Assembly (NCBI RefSeq): GCF_004010955.1
Contig: NZ_CP025227.1
Coordinates: 2,666,001-2,730,000 of the forward strand
Reading direction: 5' to 3'
From: Actinomyces wuliandei
GTDB taxonomy: Bacteria > Actinomycetota > Actinomycetes > Actinomycetales > Actinomycetaceae
DNA: 64,000 nt
Shown here: positions 27,434 through 35,571 of the stretch, piece after piece
How positions within the stretch are numbered: position 1 is the first letter of the stretch
How the letters are laid out: every line of letters begins with the position of its first letter
Position numbers and translations under genes: made by a program
The notes under the pieces: model-generated
Told to the model about the DNA's origin: nothing
What the model saw: only the letters and a program-made list of their open reading frames with translations
Databases searched by the model: none

Positions 27434-28299
27434 TGTTCCAGCCCGATCTCAAGAACCTCGCCCGGGCGGAGCCCCGTCATGCCTTCGCGCAGCTGGGACA
27501 CGGCACGGGCTTGTTCGGCCCGCTGGGCGGAGGTCACCAAGGAATCGACCAGCCGTGCGACAGCCGGCAGCAACGACTTGTCGCAAGATCGGCTCTCGGC
27601 GTGCGCGAGAAGATCCCGCCAGGCGTGCACGAGACGCTCTACGTAGTCCGCTCGTGCAGGGCTTCCGACTCCGATCGTCCTCGACCGGGAGAGCGAGCCG
27701 TTGCGCCGCCGTCGATGGTACAGTGGCACATCAACGTAACCGAGAGCGTTGCACACGTAAAGAGAGTTGACGATAAAACTGTCGAAGGCGTAAGCCGTGC
27801 CGCCGAAGTAGCCACCAGCAGCAAGCAGGCCCTCTCGTGAGTACAGCCCGTGATGGCGAGCGCGGTCCAGATACCAGTCCGGTCGCAGCGGCGCGCAGAA
27901 TGTGGTGGCGTAGCTCTGGTACAGGCCCTCGTAGAACTGTCCAGACGTGACTCCGACCAACGGGCGACGCATGAGCTCCGCCAGGAGGGTCGCGACCCGA
28001 CACTCCTCCGACCAGTCATCGGCGTCCTGAATGAGGAGCCACCGCGCGTCCGTGGCGGAGCGCAGGACCATGTCATGGATGAAGTAGGGGCCTCGGGAGG
28101 ATGTCAGCCGGGCTCGTTTGAGACGAGGGTCCTTGATCGACGCCAGGACGTCCCACGGCCCGTCGTCGTCCCCGTCACTAACCACGACCACCTCGAGGTC
28201 ATCATAGGTCTGACTCAGCACGCTCCTCACCGCTTGATACAGGTGGTCCGTGCAGTGACGGGTCGGTACGGACACCACAACATGACCTGACAGTTCCAT
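27430..28299 (-). CDS. Family 2 glycosyltransferase
   Basis: 289 residues, ATG at 28299 with AAAGGAT upstream. The GT-A fold is shown by VVVSVPTRHC, AVRSVLSQTYDDLEVVVVSD and the metal-binding QDADDW near residue 93. No membrane helices are evident, so it is cytosolic or peripheral. The C-terminal 60 residues are helical. It is coupled to the acetyltransferase gene and lies downstream of an IS630-type insertion and a gene remnant, which together separate it from the seven-gene operon on the same strand. Inferred role: adds one sugar of the oligosaccharide part of the product. Confidence 0.85.
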   Translation of the reverse strand: MELSGHVVVSVPTRHCTDHLYQAVRSVLSQTYDDLEVVVVSDGDDDGPWDVLASIKDPRLKRARLTSSRGPYFIHDMVLRSATDARWLLIQDADDWSEECRVATLLAELMRRPLVGVTSGQFYEGLYQSYATTFCAPLRPDWYLDRARHHGLYSREGLLAAGGYFGGTAYAFDSFIVNSLYVCNALGYVDVPLYHRRRRNGSLSRSRTIGVGSPARADYVERLVHAWRDLLAHAESRSCDKSLLPAVARLVDSLVTSAQRAEQARAVSQLREGMTGLRPGEVLEIGLEQ

Positions 28300-28529
28300 A
28301 GATATCCTTTCACAATGTCCGTGGCCTCTGAGGCGGATGTGCAGAGCATGCCAGACCGTGTCCGACGGAGCTGGTGCTACGCCGCTCAGTTCGCGCGGTC
28401 GGCACCTGGGTCGGTTGAAGGGCAGATGGTCTCCAGCAGCGTCGTACGGGCCCCGGGTGCGGCGTCAACCCGCTCGAAACCGCCCACCGAGGTCCGAAAA
28501 GCGAGGTCGACTGAAGATGGTGCTGGTAG

Positions 28530-28910
28530 TCCGAAAGGAGGTGGTCCTTAATGCCGCCGACGTGACGCTGCTGCTCAACGGCGTCGTAGGGAGTGCCGCG
28601 CAGGAACATGCGCTGGAGAGGACGTGACGCGCTGCTGTCGGAATCCCAGGTGGCCGGCTGCTCCGCCTCAGCGGTGACGTGGAGCATGGCGATCGGGGTA
28701 GCCCGAGTGCTCCATGAGCAGCTCGGCGTACGAGGGTCTGCAGGGCGCTTGCCAGGCGTTCTGGTAACGGCAGACTGCGGCCCAGACGTCAGCGGCCGAC
28801 TCGAGCTTGCCGAGATCGAGCCACGAGTCGAGTGCGCAGCAGCTGCCGAACGCGCATCCCTCCACATCATGCTGGTCCGCCTTGAGGGCGCCGCCGGAGA
28901 CCGGCAGGTC
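28530..28910 (-). pseudogene. Remnant of an unidentified protein gene in the cluster
   Basis: Two minus-strand frames read like natural protein: about 28670-28905 (starting DLPVSGGALKADQHDVEGCA, later LESAADVWAAVCRYQNAW and SYAELLMEHSG), then after a frame change near 28690, 28536-28640 (QRMFLRGTPYDAV, HVGGIKDHLLSDYQHH). Stops interrupt both and no start with a ribosome site is seen. I cannot name the family. The codon pattern is GC-rich like its neighbours. It lies between the GT2 gene and the IS630-type element, so it may be a lost member of the cluster, perhaps the gene whose 5' part the IS displaced. The surrounding 28300-28530 and 28910-29220 show no further gene. Confidence 0.5.
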
Positions 28911-29221
28911 CTACGTGTACGGTGTGGTGGAGGCGCCCGCCGCAGGCGGGTGGGACCACGTCCCTTGGCATCATCCCAGTGGCCCCTTGGTAGCCCCAGG
29001 GCCAGCGGCGTGCGAGGGGCGCGCAGTGGAGATGCGTCCCCCGTCAGTTGATTGACGCCACATGCGTCACGACTAGTGCCTGACACCTCGACGGACCGAG
29101 TGATCCCAACTGTCCCATGGTGCTGGATGCACGACGCGCCACTCGCTGGTACAACGCCGTGGATCCACAGGATCATGATCTCATCCTCCTCCGACGTGCA
29201 GGACTCGCCGACAACACAGCC

Positions 29222-30329
29222 CTAGTGTCGCGTGCTTGAAGTTGTTGGACGGTTGGCTTTGGTGAGTACCTGTTGGGCGGTCCTGGTCCAGATGAAGGGG
29301 TGGGCACGTTTGTTCCAGGCGTTGACGTAGGTGCGGATGGTGTGGTTGAGGTCCTTGACCGACCTGGACACCGAGCGTCGTAGCGCCTGGCGCTCCAGGA
29401 GGGAGAACCAGACCTCGACGAGGTTCGTCCAGGAGGCGTGGGTGGGGTGAAGTGGACGTGGAAGCGTGGGTTGGCCTCCAGCCAGGCACGTACGTCCTTG
29501 TGCTTGTGGGTGGCGTAGCCGTCCATGATCAGGTGCAGCTCGACGGGGCGGCCCTGCTCGTCGACGGCGTCGTGGTGGGCCCGCTCGACCTGGCGCAGGA
29601 AGGCGAGGAGCTCCTGGTGGCGGTGCCTGGGCCTGAGCGCCGCAGTGACCCGGCCGGTGGCGACCTCCAGGGCGGCGAACAGGGTGGTGGTGCCGTGCCG
29701 GTGGTAGTCGTGGGAGCGGCGCCCGATCCGCCCGGGCTGCATGGGCAGGACCGGAACCGTCCGGTCCAGGGCCTGGATCTGGGACTTCTCGTCCACGCTG
29801 AGCACGATCGCGCTGGCCGGGACGTCCTCGTTCGTGCTCAGGTAGAGCCCGCAGACGTCGGTGACCTTGCCGACGAACTCGGGGGCGGTGGAGAACCGGA
29901 AGGACTGCGCCCGCCAGGGCTGGATCCCGTAGGCCCGCCAGGCCCGGGCCACCGTGGCGGGCGAGACCCCCAGGCGGGGTGCCAGCAGGCGGGTCGACCA
30001 GTGCGTGATCCCCAACGACCTCGGGGGTGGGGTCAGTGTAGCGGCCACCACCCTGGCGTGGTCGACCCGGCGGGGCCGTCCCGGGCGCGGGGCGTCGTCC
30101 AGCCCCTCCAGGCCCCTGGCCAGGTAGCGGCCCCGCCAGGTCACCACCGTCTGGCGCGAGACCCCACGCGCTGGGCGATCTCGGTGTTTGACACGCCCTG
30201 GGCCGCCAGCAGGACGATCCGCGACCTGGCAGCCAGGCCAGACCGCACGCTGCGCGACCGGGTCCAGGACTCAAGGACCTCACGGTTGCCCTCACGCAGC
30301 ACCAGACCAGGAGCAGGACGATTCGCCAT
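29222..30329 (-). pseudogene. IS630-family transposase, two frameshifts
   Basis: The frames combine into an IS630 DDE transposase of about 365 residues: N-terminal helix-turn-helix (LLAAQGVSNTEIAQRVG), TVVTWRGRYLARGLEGL, VARAWRAYGIQPWRAQSF, first Asp in VLSVDEKSQIQALDRT, second in LIMDGYATHKHKDV and Glu in SWTNLVEVWFSLLERQ. One base is missing near 30155 (between QRVG and SRQTVVTW) and one near 29450 (between HFTP and THASW), so the copy as read cannot make one protein. All three catalytic acids are present across the pieces. The DE spacing fits the family. Confidence 0.88.
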
Positions 30330-30384
30330 GCTCCCGATCTTTTCACAACACCAACCGTCCAACAACTAACGACACGCGACACTA
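29223..30384 (-). mobile_element. IS630-type insertion element
   Basis: About 1.16 kb bounded by imperfect inverted repeats of about 33 bases: CTAGTGTCGCGTG at 29222 and its complement CACGCGACACTAG ending at 30385, each followed inwards by GTTGTTGGACGGTTGG or its complement. Both ends sit on TA (29223-29224 and 30383-30384), the usual IS630/Tc1 target duplication. It lies just past the stop of the GT25 gene (30411) and separates the seven-gene operon from the downstream genes. Confidence 0.85.
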
Positions 30385-30410
30385 GGGTTATCAGGTCGCG
30401 GGGTCCGCTC

Positions 30411-31241
30411 TTAAGTCCCACGTTCATGCTGGTGCGCCGAGAGCTTCACGCCTGCCACCGTATGCAGCAGGCGGCCGTACTCTTGCACGGCGTAGTCTCT
30501 CCACCGGCCATACACGTGGTGGTGTCGAAAGTACCGTGAGGAACTAACGATGGACATAACGTTGGTGATGCGTTTCCATACAGGAGCTGAAACTGGTTCC
30601 CATCCTCGCCATGCTCCAATCATTGATGGGTAGTCCCCCGCACGAACCACAACGGGACAAACCTGAAAAAAAGACACCCGTGCGACCCACGGGTATGGCC
30701 AGTCCGCGACACCCGTGACGGGTCCGTCGACTGGGTACGTACTGATCGCCGCACGATTGAGCATATACCCCACCGCCCCCTCGGGCAGGCCCACAGGACG
30801 ACGCAACAACGGGTGCCCGAACTCCGGCAACGTCCTCAGCAGGGGGTCGCGGTAGAGACTCAGCGCTACCGGTCTTGCGAACGACAGGCGCAACAAGCGT
30901 CGCAACACATCCCCGAAGCCCTCCTCAATCTCGGCGTCATCCTCAAGGAATACTCCCCAGGGCTGGTGGTCAGCATGAGCCAGCTCGACCGCCGAGCGGT
31001 GCGCCAACGCTGCGGCAACCTCCCCCGGCAGAAGGGCTCGGTGCTTCAGGACAGCCGATCGGGTGGCATCAACAAAGTCTGCGGGCAGGCGTTCCAGGAG
31101 ATCCCTGGGACAGCCCGGAGTAAGGGTCGGGAGACATCCTTGGGACCGTAGGTCATCAACCAGCCGTGCGTTTCTGAGGCCGTCCGGCGGGCCTACGATG
31201 TATACGTGAGGCGACAACGCCCCTACGGGATGCTGCCTCAT
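30411..31241 (-). CDS. Family 25 (LPS-type) glycosyltransferase
   Basis: 276 residues from the ATG at 31241, which overlaps the stop of the upstream gene (ATGA). The GT25 core is visible as WGVFLEDDAEI near residue 95 (the acidic metal-binding motif), preceded by an arginine/alanine-rich helix and followed by VGYMLNRAAI and VADWPYPW, typical of this family's acceptor half. No membrane segment. GT25 enzymes usually transfer galactose or similar sugars in LPS and glycan synthesis. It is the last gene of the seven-gene operon, directly before the IS630-type insertion. I do not know of a GT25 in the Streptomyces moenomycin pathway, so this gene may make a structural difference in the product. Confidence 0.82.
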   Translation of the reverse strand: MRQHPVGALSPHVYIVGPPDGLRNARLVDDLRSQGCLPTLTPGCPRDLLERLPADFVDATRSAVLKHRALLPGEVAAALAHRSAVELAHADHQPWGVFLEDDAEIEEGFGDVLRRLLRLSFARPVALSLYRDPLLRTLPEFGHPLLRRPVGLPEGAVGYMLNRAAISTYPVDGPVTGVADWPYPWVARVSFFQVCPVVVRAGDYPSMIGAWRGWEPVSAPVWKRITNVMSIVSSSRYFRHHHVYGRWRDYAVQEYGRLLHTVAGVKLSAHQHERGT

Positions 31242-32092
31242 CGGAGGTAAACCGGTCCTAAACCATCTACAGTTGAGGCCAGGTCGTCCAGATGCCATCG
31301 AATAACAGGGGCGAGGTCGATGTCTGGGTCCTGCGCCGACGCAGCGTCGATGCCTTCCCGGGCGCACTTCCTCGCCAAAGCGAGCAGCTCAGCGCGGCGC
31401 TCGTCGTCGTCGCCAACGATATAGCGCAGGTTGCCCACACGTTCATGGTGCTTCTCATAGTCCGCCCAGTCGTCACTCATCGCGATGAGGATGCCCAGCG
31501 CTCGGCCTGCTGCGGCCGCGGAGGCGGCCGCAGCAGGCCGCCCTCCCGCCACGCATGCCAGTCGTCCGTACATGGCGAGAAAATCTCCTCCGAATCCCAA
31601 AGCGGCCTCCGCCCACTCAGCCACCGAGTCGGGCGGCTTGCGTCCGCCTGCCACCATCTGTCGACAGACAGTCAGGAGAGACTCTTCCAAGTCCCTCAGC
31701 AGCTCGACAGCACTTGGGGCGGACCTGGCAAGCAGCGTAGTGGCCCGTTGGCAGAGTGCCACGGACGCACAGACGAGCTCTGTTCGCGACAGGGGGGTGT
31801 CCCCGTCGATTGTGTCGTCCATCAGCTTCATTCCAAAAATATGCATTGCTAGCGCTGGCGCCAGCCTGGTGGTGGTGTCCTCATCGAGCCAGGCACACAT
31901 CATCGTGGGAACCCGAAAGTAACCGCGTGCGTGAAGCACGCGCGCGCAGACTTCGTCGCACGCGTCCACATCATTCAGGACTGCGGTCGTCGCGCGCTGG
32001 CATTCTGCCTGCGCATCGTCCAGGCGGCGACCAAGATCAACCAGGTAGAGGCGATCGGCCGGTTTCAGGTTGCTGGACTGCGCTTCAGTCAC
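31238..32092 (-). CDS. Isoprenyl-diphosphate-synthase-fold prenyltransferase (MoeN5-like role)
   Basis: 284 residues, all-helical. Two Asp-rich motifs are seen: MKLMDDTIDGD near residue 91 and MSDDWADYEKH near residue 210, the positions expected for the first and second DDxxD motifs of trans-prenyl synthases. The GTG start overlaps the carbamoyltransferase stop by four bases. Family knowledge: these enzymes join or modify prenyl diphosphates. In moenomycin biosynthesis MoeN5, of this fold, lengthens the C15 lipid to the C25 moenocinol chain. With the MoeO5-like enzyme in the same operon I infer the same kind of lipid-chain step here. A simple GGPP/FPP synthase supplying substrate is the alternative. 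Confidence 0.82.
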   Translation of the reverse strand: MTEAQSSNLKPADRLYLVDLGRRLDDAQAECQRATTAVLNDVDACDEVCARVLHARGYFRVPTMMCAWLDEDTTTRLAPALAMHIFGMKLMDDTIDGDTPLSRTELVCASVALCQRATTLLARSAPSAVELLRDLEESLLTVCRQMVAGGRKPPDSVAEWAEAALGFGGDFLAMYGRLACVAGGRPAAAASAAAAGRALGILIAMSDDWADYEKHHERVGNLRYIVGDDDERRAELLALARKCAREGIDAASAQDPDIDLAPVIRWHLDDLASTVDGLGPVYLR

Positions 32093-33669
32093 AGCTGCCT
32101 CGCCATGAAGTCGCCACTCACGAACAGATCGACTTCCGTCCGCAGGAAGTCGGTCAGCATGTCGTCGGTGGTCTGAGCGATTGACCGCCCAGCCGAATTG
32201 AGGGAGGTGTTGATCAGTCCAGGCACTCCCGTGCGTGCCGAAAAACTCGTAAGCAGGCTATGCAGCACAGGATCGCTGCTCCGCGACAGGGTCTGCAGGC
32301 GGCTCGTGCCGTCACGATGCCGTGCCTCCGGCATCATTGATGCTGGAATCTTGTAGTCGAATAGCATGTGAGGGCTGTCGGGGCATCCCGGCAGCATCTC
32401 GGCGAACCTCTCCTTCGTCATCAGTCCCGCTAGAGGACGATACCACTCGCGCGCCTTCAGTCTCTGTGAGACCCTCTCCTTCATGCCTTTGATACGAGGA
32501 TTGGCGAGCAGTGACCTGTGGCCGAGTGCTCTCGGCCCGCTCTCTGCGAGACCGTGGTTCATTGCGACGACTCCTCCCTCGGCCAGAACCTCCACCACAG
32601 TGTCCTCGTCGTAGGCGAGCGGAGTCAGGTTGCCTGCACGAAGCGCCTCACGACGCTGCGACGGCGTTTCTTCGACGCCGACGTTGTAAACCGAGAAGGG
32701 AAGCAGGTGGCTTCCTGATAGCAGGTACCAGGCGTAGGCGGCAGCACCCAGAGGGTGACCAGAGTCGTTACATGCCGGGGCGATAGACGGTGCCAGTCCG
32801 TGAATATCTCGCAGCGCAGTGTTGGTGACGATATTCAGGGCGCAACCGCCTCCCAAGGCCAATGCGCCACATTGATGGCGCTCCATCGCCTCAGCTACGG
32901 TCGAGGTGACAGCCTGGGTGAAGAGTTCCTGGAAGGTGCATATTATGTCGGCTCGCCGCTGGAAGCCGTCCGCGAAGTGGGCGTCACGCAGCTCGGTGGC
33001 GACGTCGTAGGCGTAGGAGCGGTCAGTGACGATCCTGTCCGGTATTCCGACCAGTTGTTCGCGAATAGCCTTGTCAGGCTGGCCGTAAGCCGACAACGCC
33101 ATCAGCCTGCCCGCTACGCCGGGGCTGTTCCCCATGTCGAATAGCACGCCCATGCCGGTCCAGCCAAGTCCGCGGCCCCACCAGGGAAGGACGTCGCTGT
33201 CAACCCAGTCCAGGTGGCCGTCGCGATAGGTGAATAGGGCATTCTGCGTGAACTGTCCCTGACCTTCGTTCACAAGGACCAGACAGTCCTCGGCGTATCC
33301 AGAGTAATGGGCGGCCAGCATCGCGTGGCTGACCTCGTGGGTGACCACTATGCACGGTAGTCTCTGCCCCCTGATCTCACACGTCGTCTCCACGTGAAGC
33401 TCGCGCCGTCCCCGCAGGCGCTCCATAACCTGAGCCTGATCTGGCACCGTCGCCGCGGGATGACCGATAGGTGTTGTCAGCGCGACCCAGTCGAAGCTGT
33501 TCAAGGGGTGCTCGGGCTGACTGGTGACAGCGCCTATGGCCAAGTCGACCCTGTGGTCGTATCGACGCCGAGTGAGTCGTTCCGTCTCGATGCTGTAGAT
33601 AACGCGCCCATCCTCGACTACGGCGGCGCCGCTGTCGTGACCAACGGAGTGCAAAGCAAGAACTTTCAT
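32089..33669 (-). CDS. NodU/CmcH-type carbamoyltransferase (MoeM5-like role)
   Basis: 526 residues. N-terminal ASKHA-like domain with LHSVGHDSGAAVVEDG, VVTHEVSHAMLAAHYSG (the metal-binding histidines) and LALGGGCALNIVTN; C-terminal domain with AMNHGLAESGPRALGHRSLL and FARMTGVP-like ARTGVPGLINTSLN, both hallmarks of the carbamoyltransferase C domain. It transfers the carbamoyl group of carbamoyl phosphate to a hydroxyl of a sugar or other acceptor through a carbamoyl-adenylate. Coupled by ATGA overlap to the GT2 gene upstream and to the prenyltransferase gene downstream. In moenomycin MoeM5, of this family, carbamoylates a sugar; the same role fits here. Confidence 0.93.
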   Translation of the reverse strand: MKVLALHSVGHDSGAAVVEDGRVIYSIETERLTRRRYDHRVDLAIGAVTSQPEHPLNSFDWVALTTPIGHPAATVPDQAQVMERLRGRRELHVETTCEIRGQRLPCIVVTHEVSHAMLAAHYSGYAEDCLVLVNEGQGQFTQNALFTYRDGHLDWVDSDVLPWWGRGLGWTGMGVLFDMGNSPGVAGRLMALSAYGQPDKAIREQLVGIPDRIVTDRSYAYDVATELRDAHFADGFQRRADIICTFQELFTQAVTSTVAEAMERHQCGALALGGGCALNIVTNTALRDIHGLAPSIAPACNDSGHPLGAAAYAWYLLSGSHLLPFSVYNVGVEETPSQRREALRAGNLTPLAYDEDTVVEVLAEGGVVAMNHGLAESGPRALGHRSLLANPRIKGMKERVSQRLKAREWYRPLAGLMTKERFAEMLPGCPDSPHMLFDYKIPASMMPEARHRDGTSRLQTLSRSSDPVLHSLLTSFSARTGVPGLINTSLNSAGRSIAQTTDDMLTDFLRTEVDLFVSGDFMARQL

Positions 33670-34790
33670 TTCTCATTCCTCCTTGTTGTGAGAACGGCAT
33701 TCCGATCAGTTGTTGTCGGACTTCCCCACCCGATCCCGCTGAGCGGGAGCCTGAGCAGTCCCCTCAGGGCCAGCTCGCCAGCCAGCAGAAGAGTGCTGAG
33801 GACATGGACCCACGAGTACAGGCAGCGCTCGAGTGTCGTTGTGCTGATCCGCCCCTCCCGCAGGGTGATCGGCAGGAGGCTCACGCCGTTCAGCAGGCAG
33901 TGGTGAAGGTAGCAGCGACTGACCGGCGCCGGCGCCTCCGCCATCAGCAGCAGCTGCCCGATGCGTTGGCGCCGCAGACGTCGCAGAGTTGACGAGAGAG
34001 CGCCTCCGACGATGTAGCTGACCGAGGCTACGGGCACCAGGCGCATCCTCCACAGGGCGTTGTCCGCTGCTGGGTCCAGCAGCTGGAAGCACACCCAACC
34101 GTCGTCGCTGGCGTAGCGCTCCGGTATGCCGCGCCCTATAACGTCTGCCGTTACGATCATCGCGCACCCATGGGGATAGTTCATCGCTGATGGCATGACC
34201 CCCTTGGCTCGCGCCAGCGCGTGGCTTGTCCGGTGAGGTGAGCGATGAGGTACCTTCGTGGCACCTACTGCAGCTGGTGCTGGCATGCGTCGGATCTCCT
34301 GCAGGAGGCGGGTGAGCGTTCCCTGGCCCAGCTCCACGTCGTCGTCGACCCACCCCACGAAGCGCACGGTCGGCGCCGCGAGCCGGAAGGCGGTGTTGAG
34401 CGCTGCGATCTTGCCGGCCCTGGAGGCGACCACGGTGGTGATGTGCTGGTCGTCAAGGGCGAGGAGGGCGTCCCCATGTGACTCGGCGAGCCGTCGCTCC
34501 TGGCTGCTGGCGTACTGGATGACGACGACCAGCGCGACCTGGTACCCCTGCGCCCTCTCTGCGGCGACTGCCTGGGCCGAGAGTTCGCGAGCTGTGTCCG
34601 TGAGCGCCTCTGGCGACAGGCGTGCGGGCCGCGTGGGCAGGACCATCATCACGTCGCCCCCTATCGCGAGCTCGGCGAGCGGGCGCCATCCTCCTGATGC
34701 ACGGTACCGGGCCGTCCTGTCATGGTTGGGTGCGTCGGAGACACCGCGCGAAATCATGCGACGGAGGAGGGCGGTGCCAGCCACCGTCAC
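33666..34790 (-). CDS. Membrane-associated family 2 glycosyltransferase
   Basis: 374 residues, GTG start overlapping the stop of the upstream gene (GTGA). The GT-A domain shows ITTVVASRAGKIAALNTAFR, the metal-binding VGWVDDDVELGQ near residue 145, and YASDDGWVCFQLL. The C-terminal part has basic stretches (LRRLRRQRIGQLL) and hydrophobic helices (SWVHVLSTLLLAGELALRGL), as in GT2 enzymes that act on lipid-linked acceptors at the membrane. Position in the operon between the MoeO5-like and carbamoyltransferase genes points to sugar transfer onto the phosphoglycolipid. The sugar cannot be told from sequence. Confidence 0.85.
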   Translation of the reverse strand: MTVAGTALLRRMISRGVSDAPNHDRTARYRASGGWRPLAELAIGGDVMMVLPTRPARLSPEALTDTARELSAQAVAAERAQGYQVALVVVIQYASSQERRLAESHGDALLALDDQHITTVVASRAGKIAALNTAFRLAAPTVRFVGWVDDDVELGQGTLTRLLQEIRRMPAPAAVGATKVPHRSPHRTSHALARAKGVMPSAMNYPHGCAMIVTADVIGRGIPERYASDDGWVCFQLLDPAADNALWRMRLVPVASVSYIVGGALSSTLRRLRRQRIGQLLLMAEAPAPVSRCYLHHCLLNGVSLLPITLREGRISTTTLERCLYSWVHVLSTLLLAGELALRGLLRLPLSGIGWGSPTTTDRNAVLTTRRNEK

Positions 34791-35566
34791 ACGCTCCTCA
34801 TGGTGAGGAGGTCGGGCATGCGTTCGCGCCAGTCGGGTCCTTCGCAGGCGCCGGCGAACCCCACGAAGTCTGCGCCTGCATCCAGGTGCTGCGCTATGTC
34901 CTCGCCGGTGCGTATGTTGCCGCTTACGAAGATCAGCTGGTCAGGAAGAATCTCCTCTCGGAACATCGTGCACGTCCGTGGGTCCACCCTCTGGTTCCTC
35001 GAGTAGAGGTAGACCATGTCCAGGCCGAGCACTCGCACTAGGCATGCGGTCTCATGGACGGCCTGACGGCTCTCCTCCAGGCTGTACGTGCTCAGGACGG
35101 ACTCGCTCAGGTAGTCCGGGCCCACGGTCAGTGCGGCGCACAGGATGGGCTCGGGAGGCGTGGCGCCGGCCAGGAGGGCGGGCCACCGGGCGGCTGATTC
35201 CAGCAGGCTCTGCCATACGAAGTAGGGGTCCCGACTCATGAGGAGCGCCGGCCACAGGTATCCGGCCGCGCCCTGGACGACGGGAAGGCCTTCTCCGCGG
35301 GTCGGAGGAAAATGCAGGAGAGTCGGCACGGAGACGGCCCTGCTCACCTCTGGGACGAGAGTCGTCATCCGTTCCCTGAAATTGGGGTGGTCGGTGGAGG
35401 CGAGGACGATGAACGGGCTACCGAGTTCCTCTGCCGCCTCCGCCCGTTCCAGAACCTCGTCGTCGGCCAGCTTGAACGGGTCGATGATACAGACTGCCGA
35501 ACCTGTGGTGTCGTGAAGATAGGTCACCAGCTCGCGAGCGCGCCACCCTGGGGTCGCTCCCTGCAT
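34787..35566 (-). CDS. GGGP-synthase-family prenyltransferase (MoeO5-like)
   Basis: 259 residues from the ATG at 35566, which follows the GT28 stop by five bases and has GAAGGAG within that gene's end; the longer frame to 35716 only copies the upstream gene. A TIM-barrel prenyltransferase of the PcrB/GGGPS family is shown by VTYLHDTTGSAVCIIDPFK (phosphate/metal Asp after strand 1), SPFIVLASTDH, VPTLLHFPP, MVYLYSRNQ and FVSGNIRTGEDIAQHLDAGA, the last matching the phosphate loop IVGGGIRS of GGGPS with SGN replacing GGG. In moenomycin biosynthesis MoeO5, of this family, joins farnesyl diphosphate to 3-phosphoglycerate as the first committed step. This gene is the strongest marker that the operon makes a phosphoglycolipid. 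A GGGP- or heptaprenylglyceryl-phosphate role is the alternative. Confidence 0.85.
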   Translation of the reverse strand: MQGATPGWRARELVTYLHDTTGSAVCIIDPFKLADDEVLERAEAAEELGSPFIVLASTDHPNFRERMTTLVPEVSRAVSVPTLLHFPPTRGEGLPVVQGAAGYLWPALLMSRDPYFVWQSLLESAARWPALLAGATPPEPILCAALTVGPDYLSESVLSTYSLEESRQAVHETACLVRVLGLDMVYLYSRNQRVDPRTCTMFREEILPDQLIFVSGNIRTGEDIAQHLDAGADFVGFAGACEGPDWRERMPDLLTMRSV

Positions 35567-35571
35567 CAGGC

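Noticed and set aside
28668..28865. Small Cys-containing open frame (65 codons) as a possible RiPP precursor
   Set aside because: It has no ribosome site, its frame is protein-like also upstream of the ATG, and it continues in another frame downstream, so it looks like part of a larger broken gene.
28310..29176. Open frame of 288 codons on the minus strand
   Set aside because: Most of it has Arg/Ser/Pro-rich composition typical of an out-of-frame reading; only a middle portion looks like protein and is explained by the frameshifted remnant.
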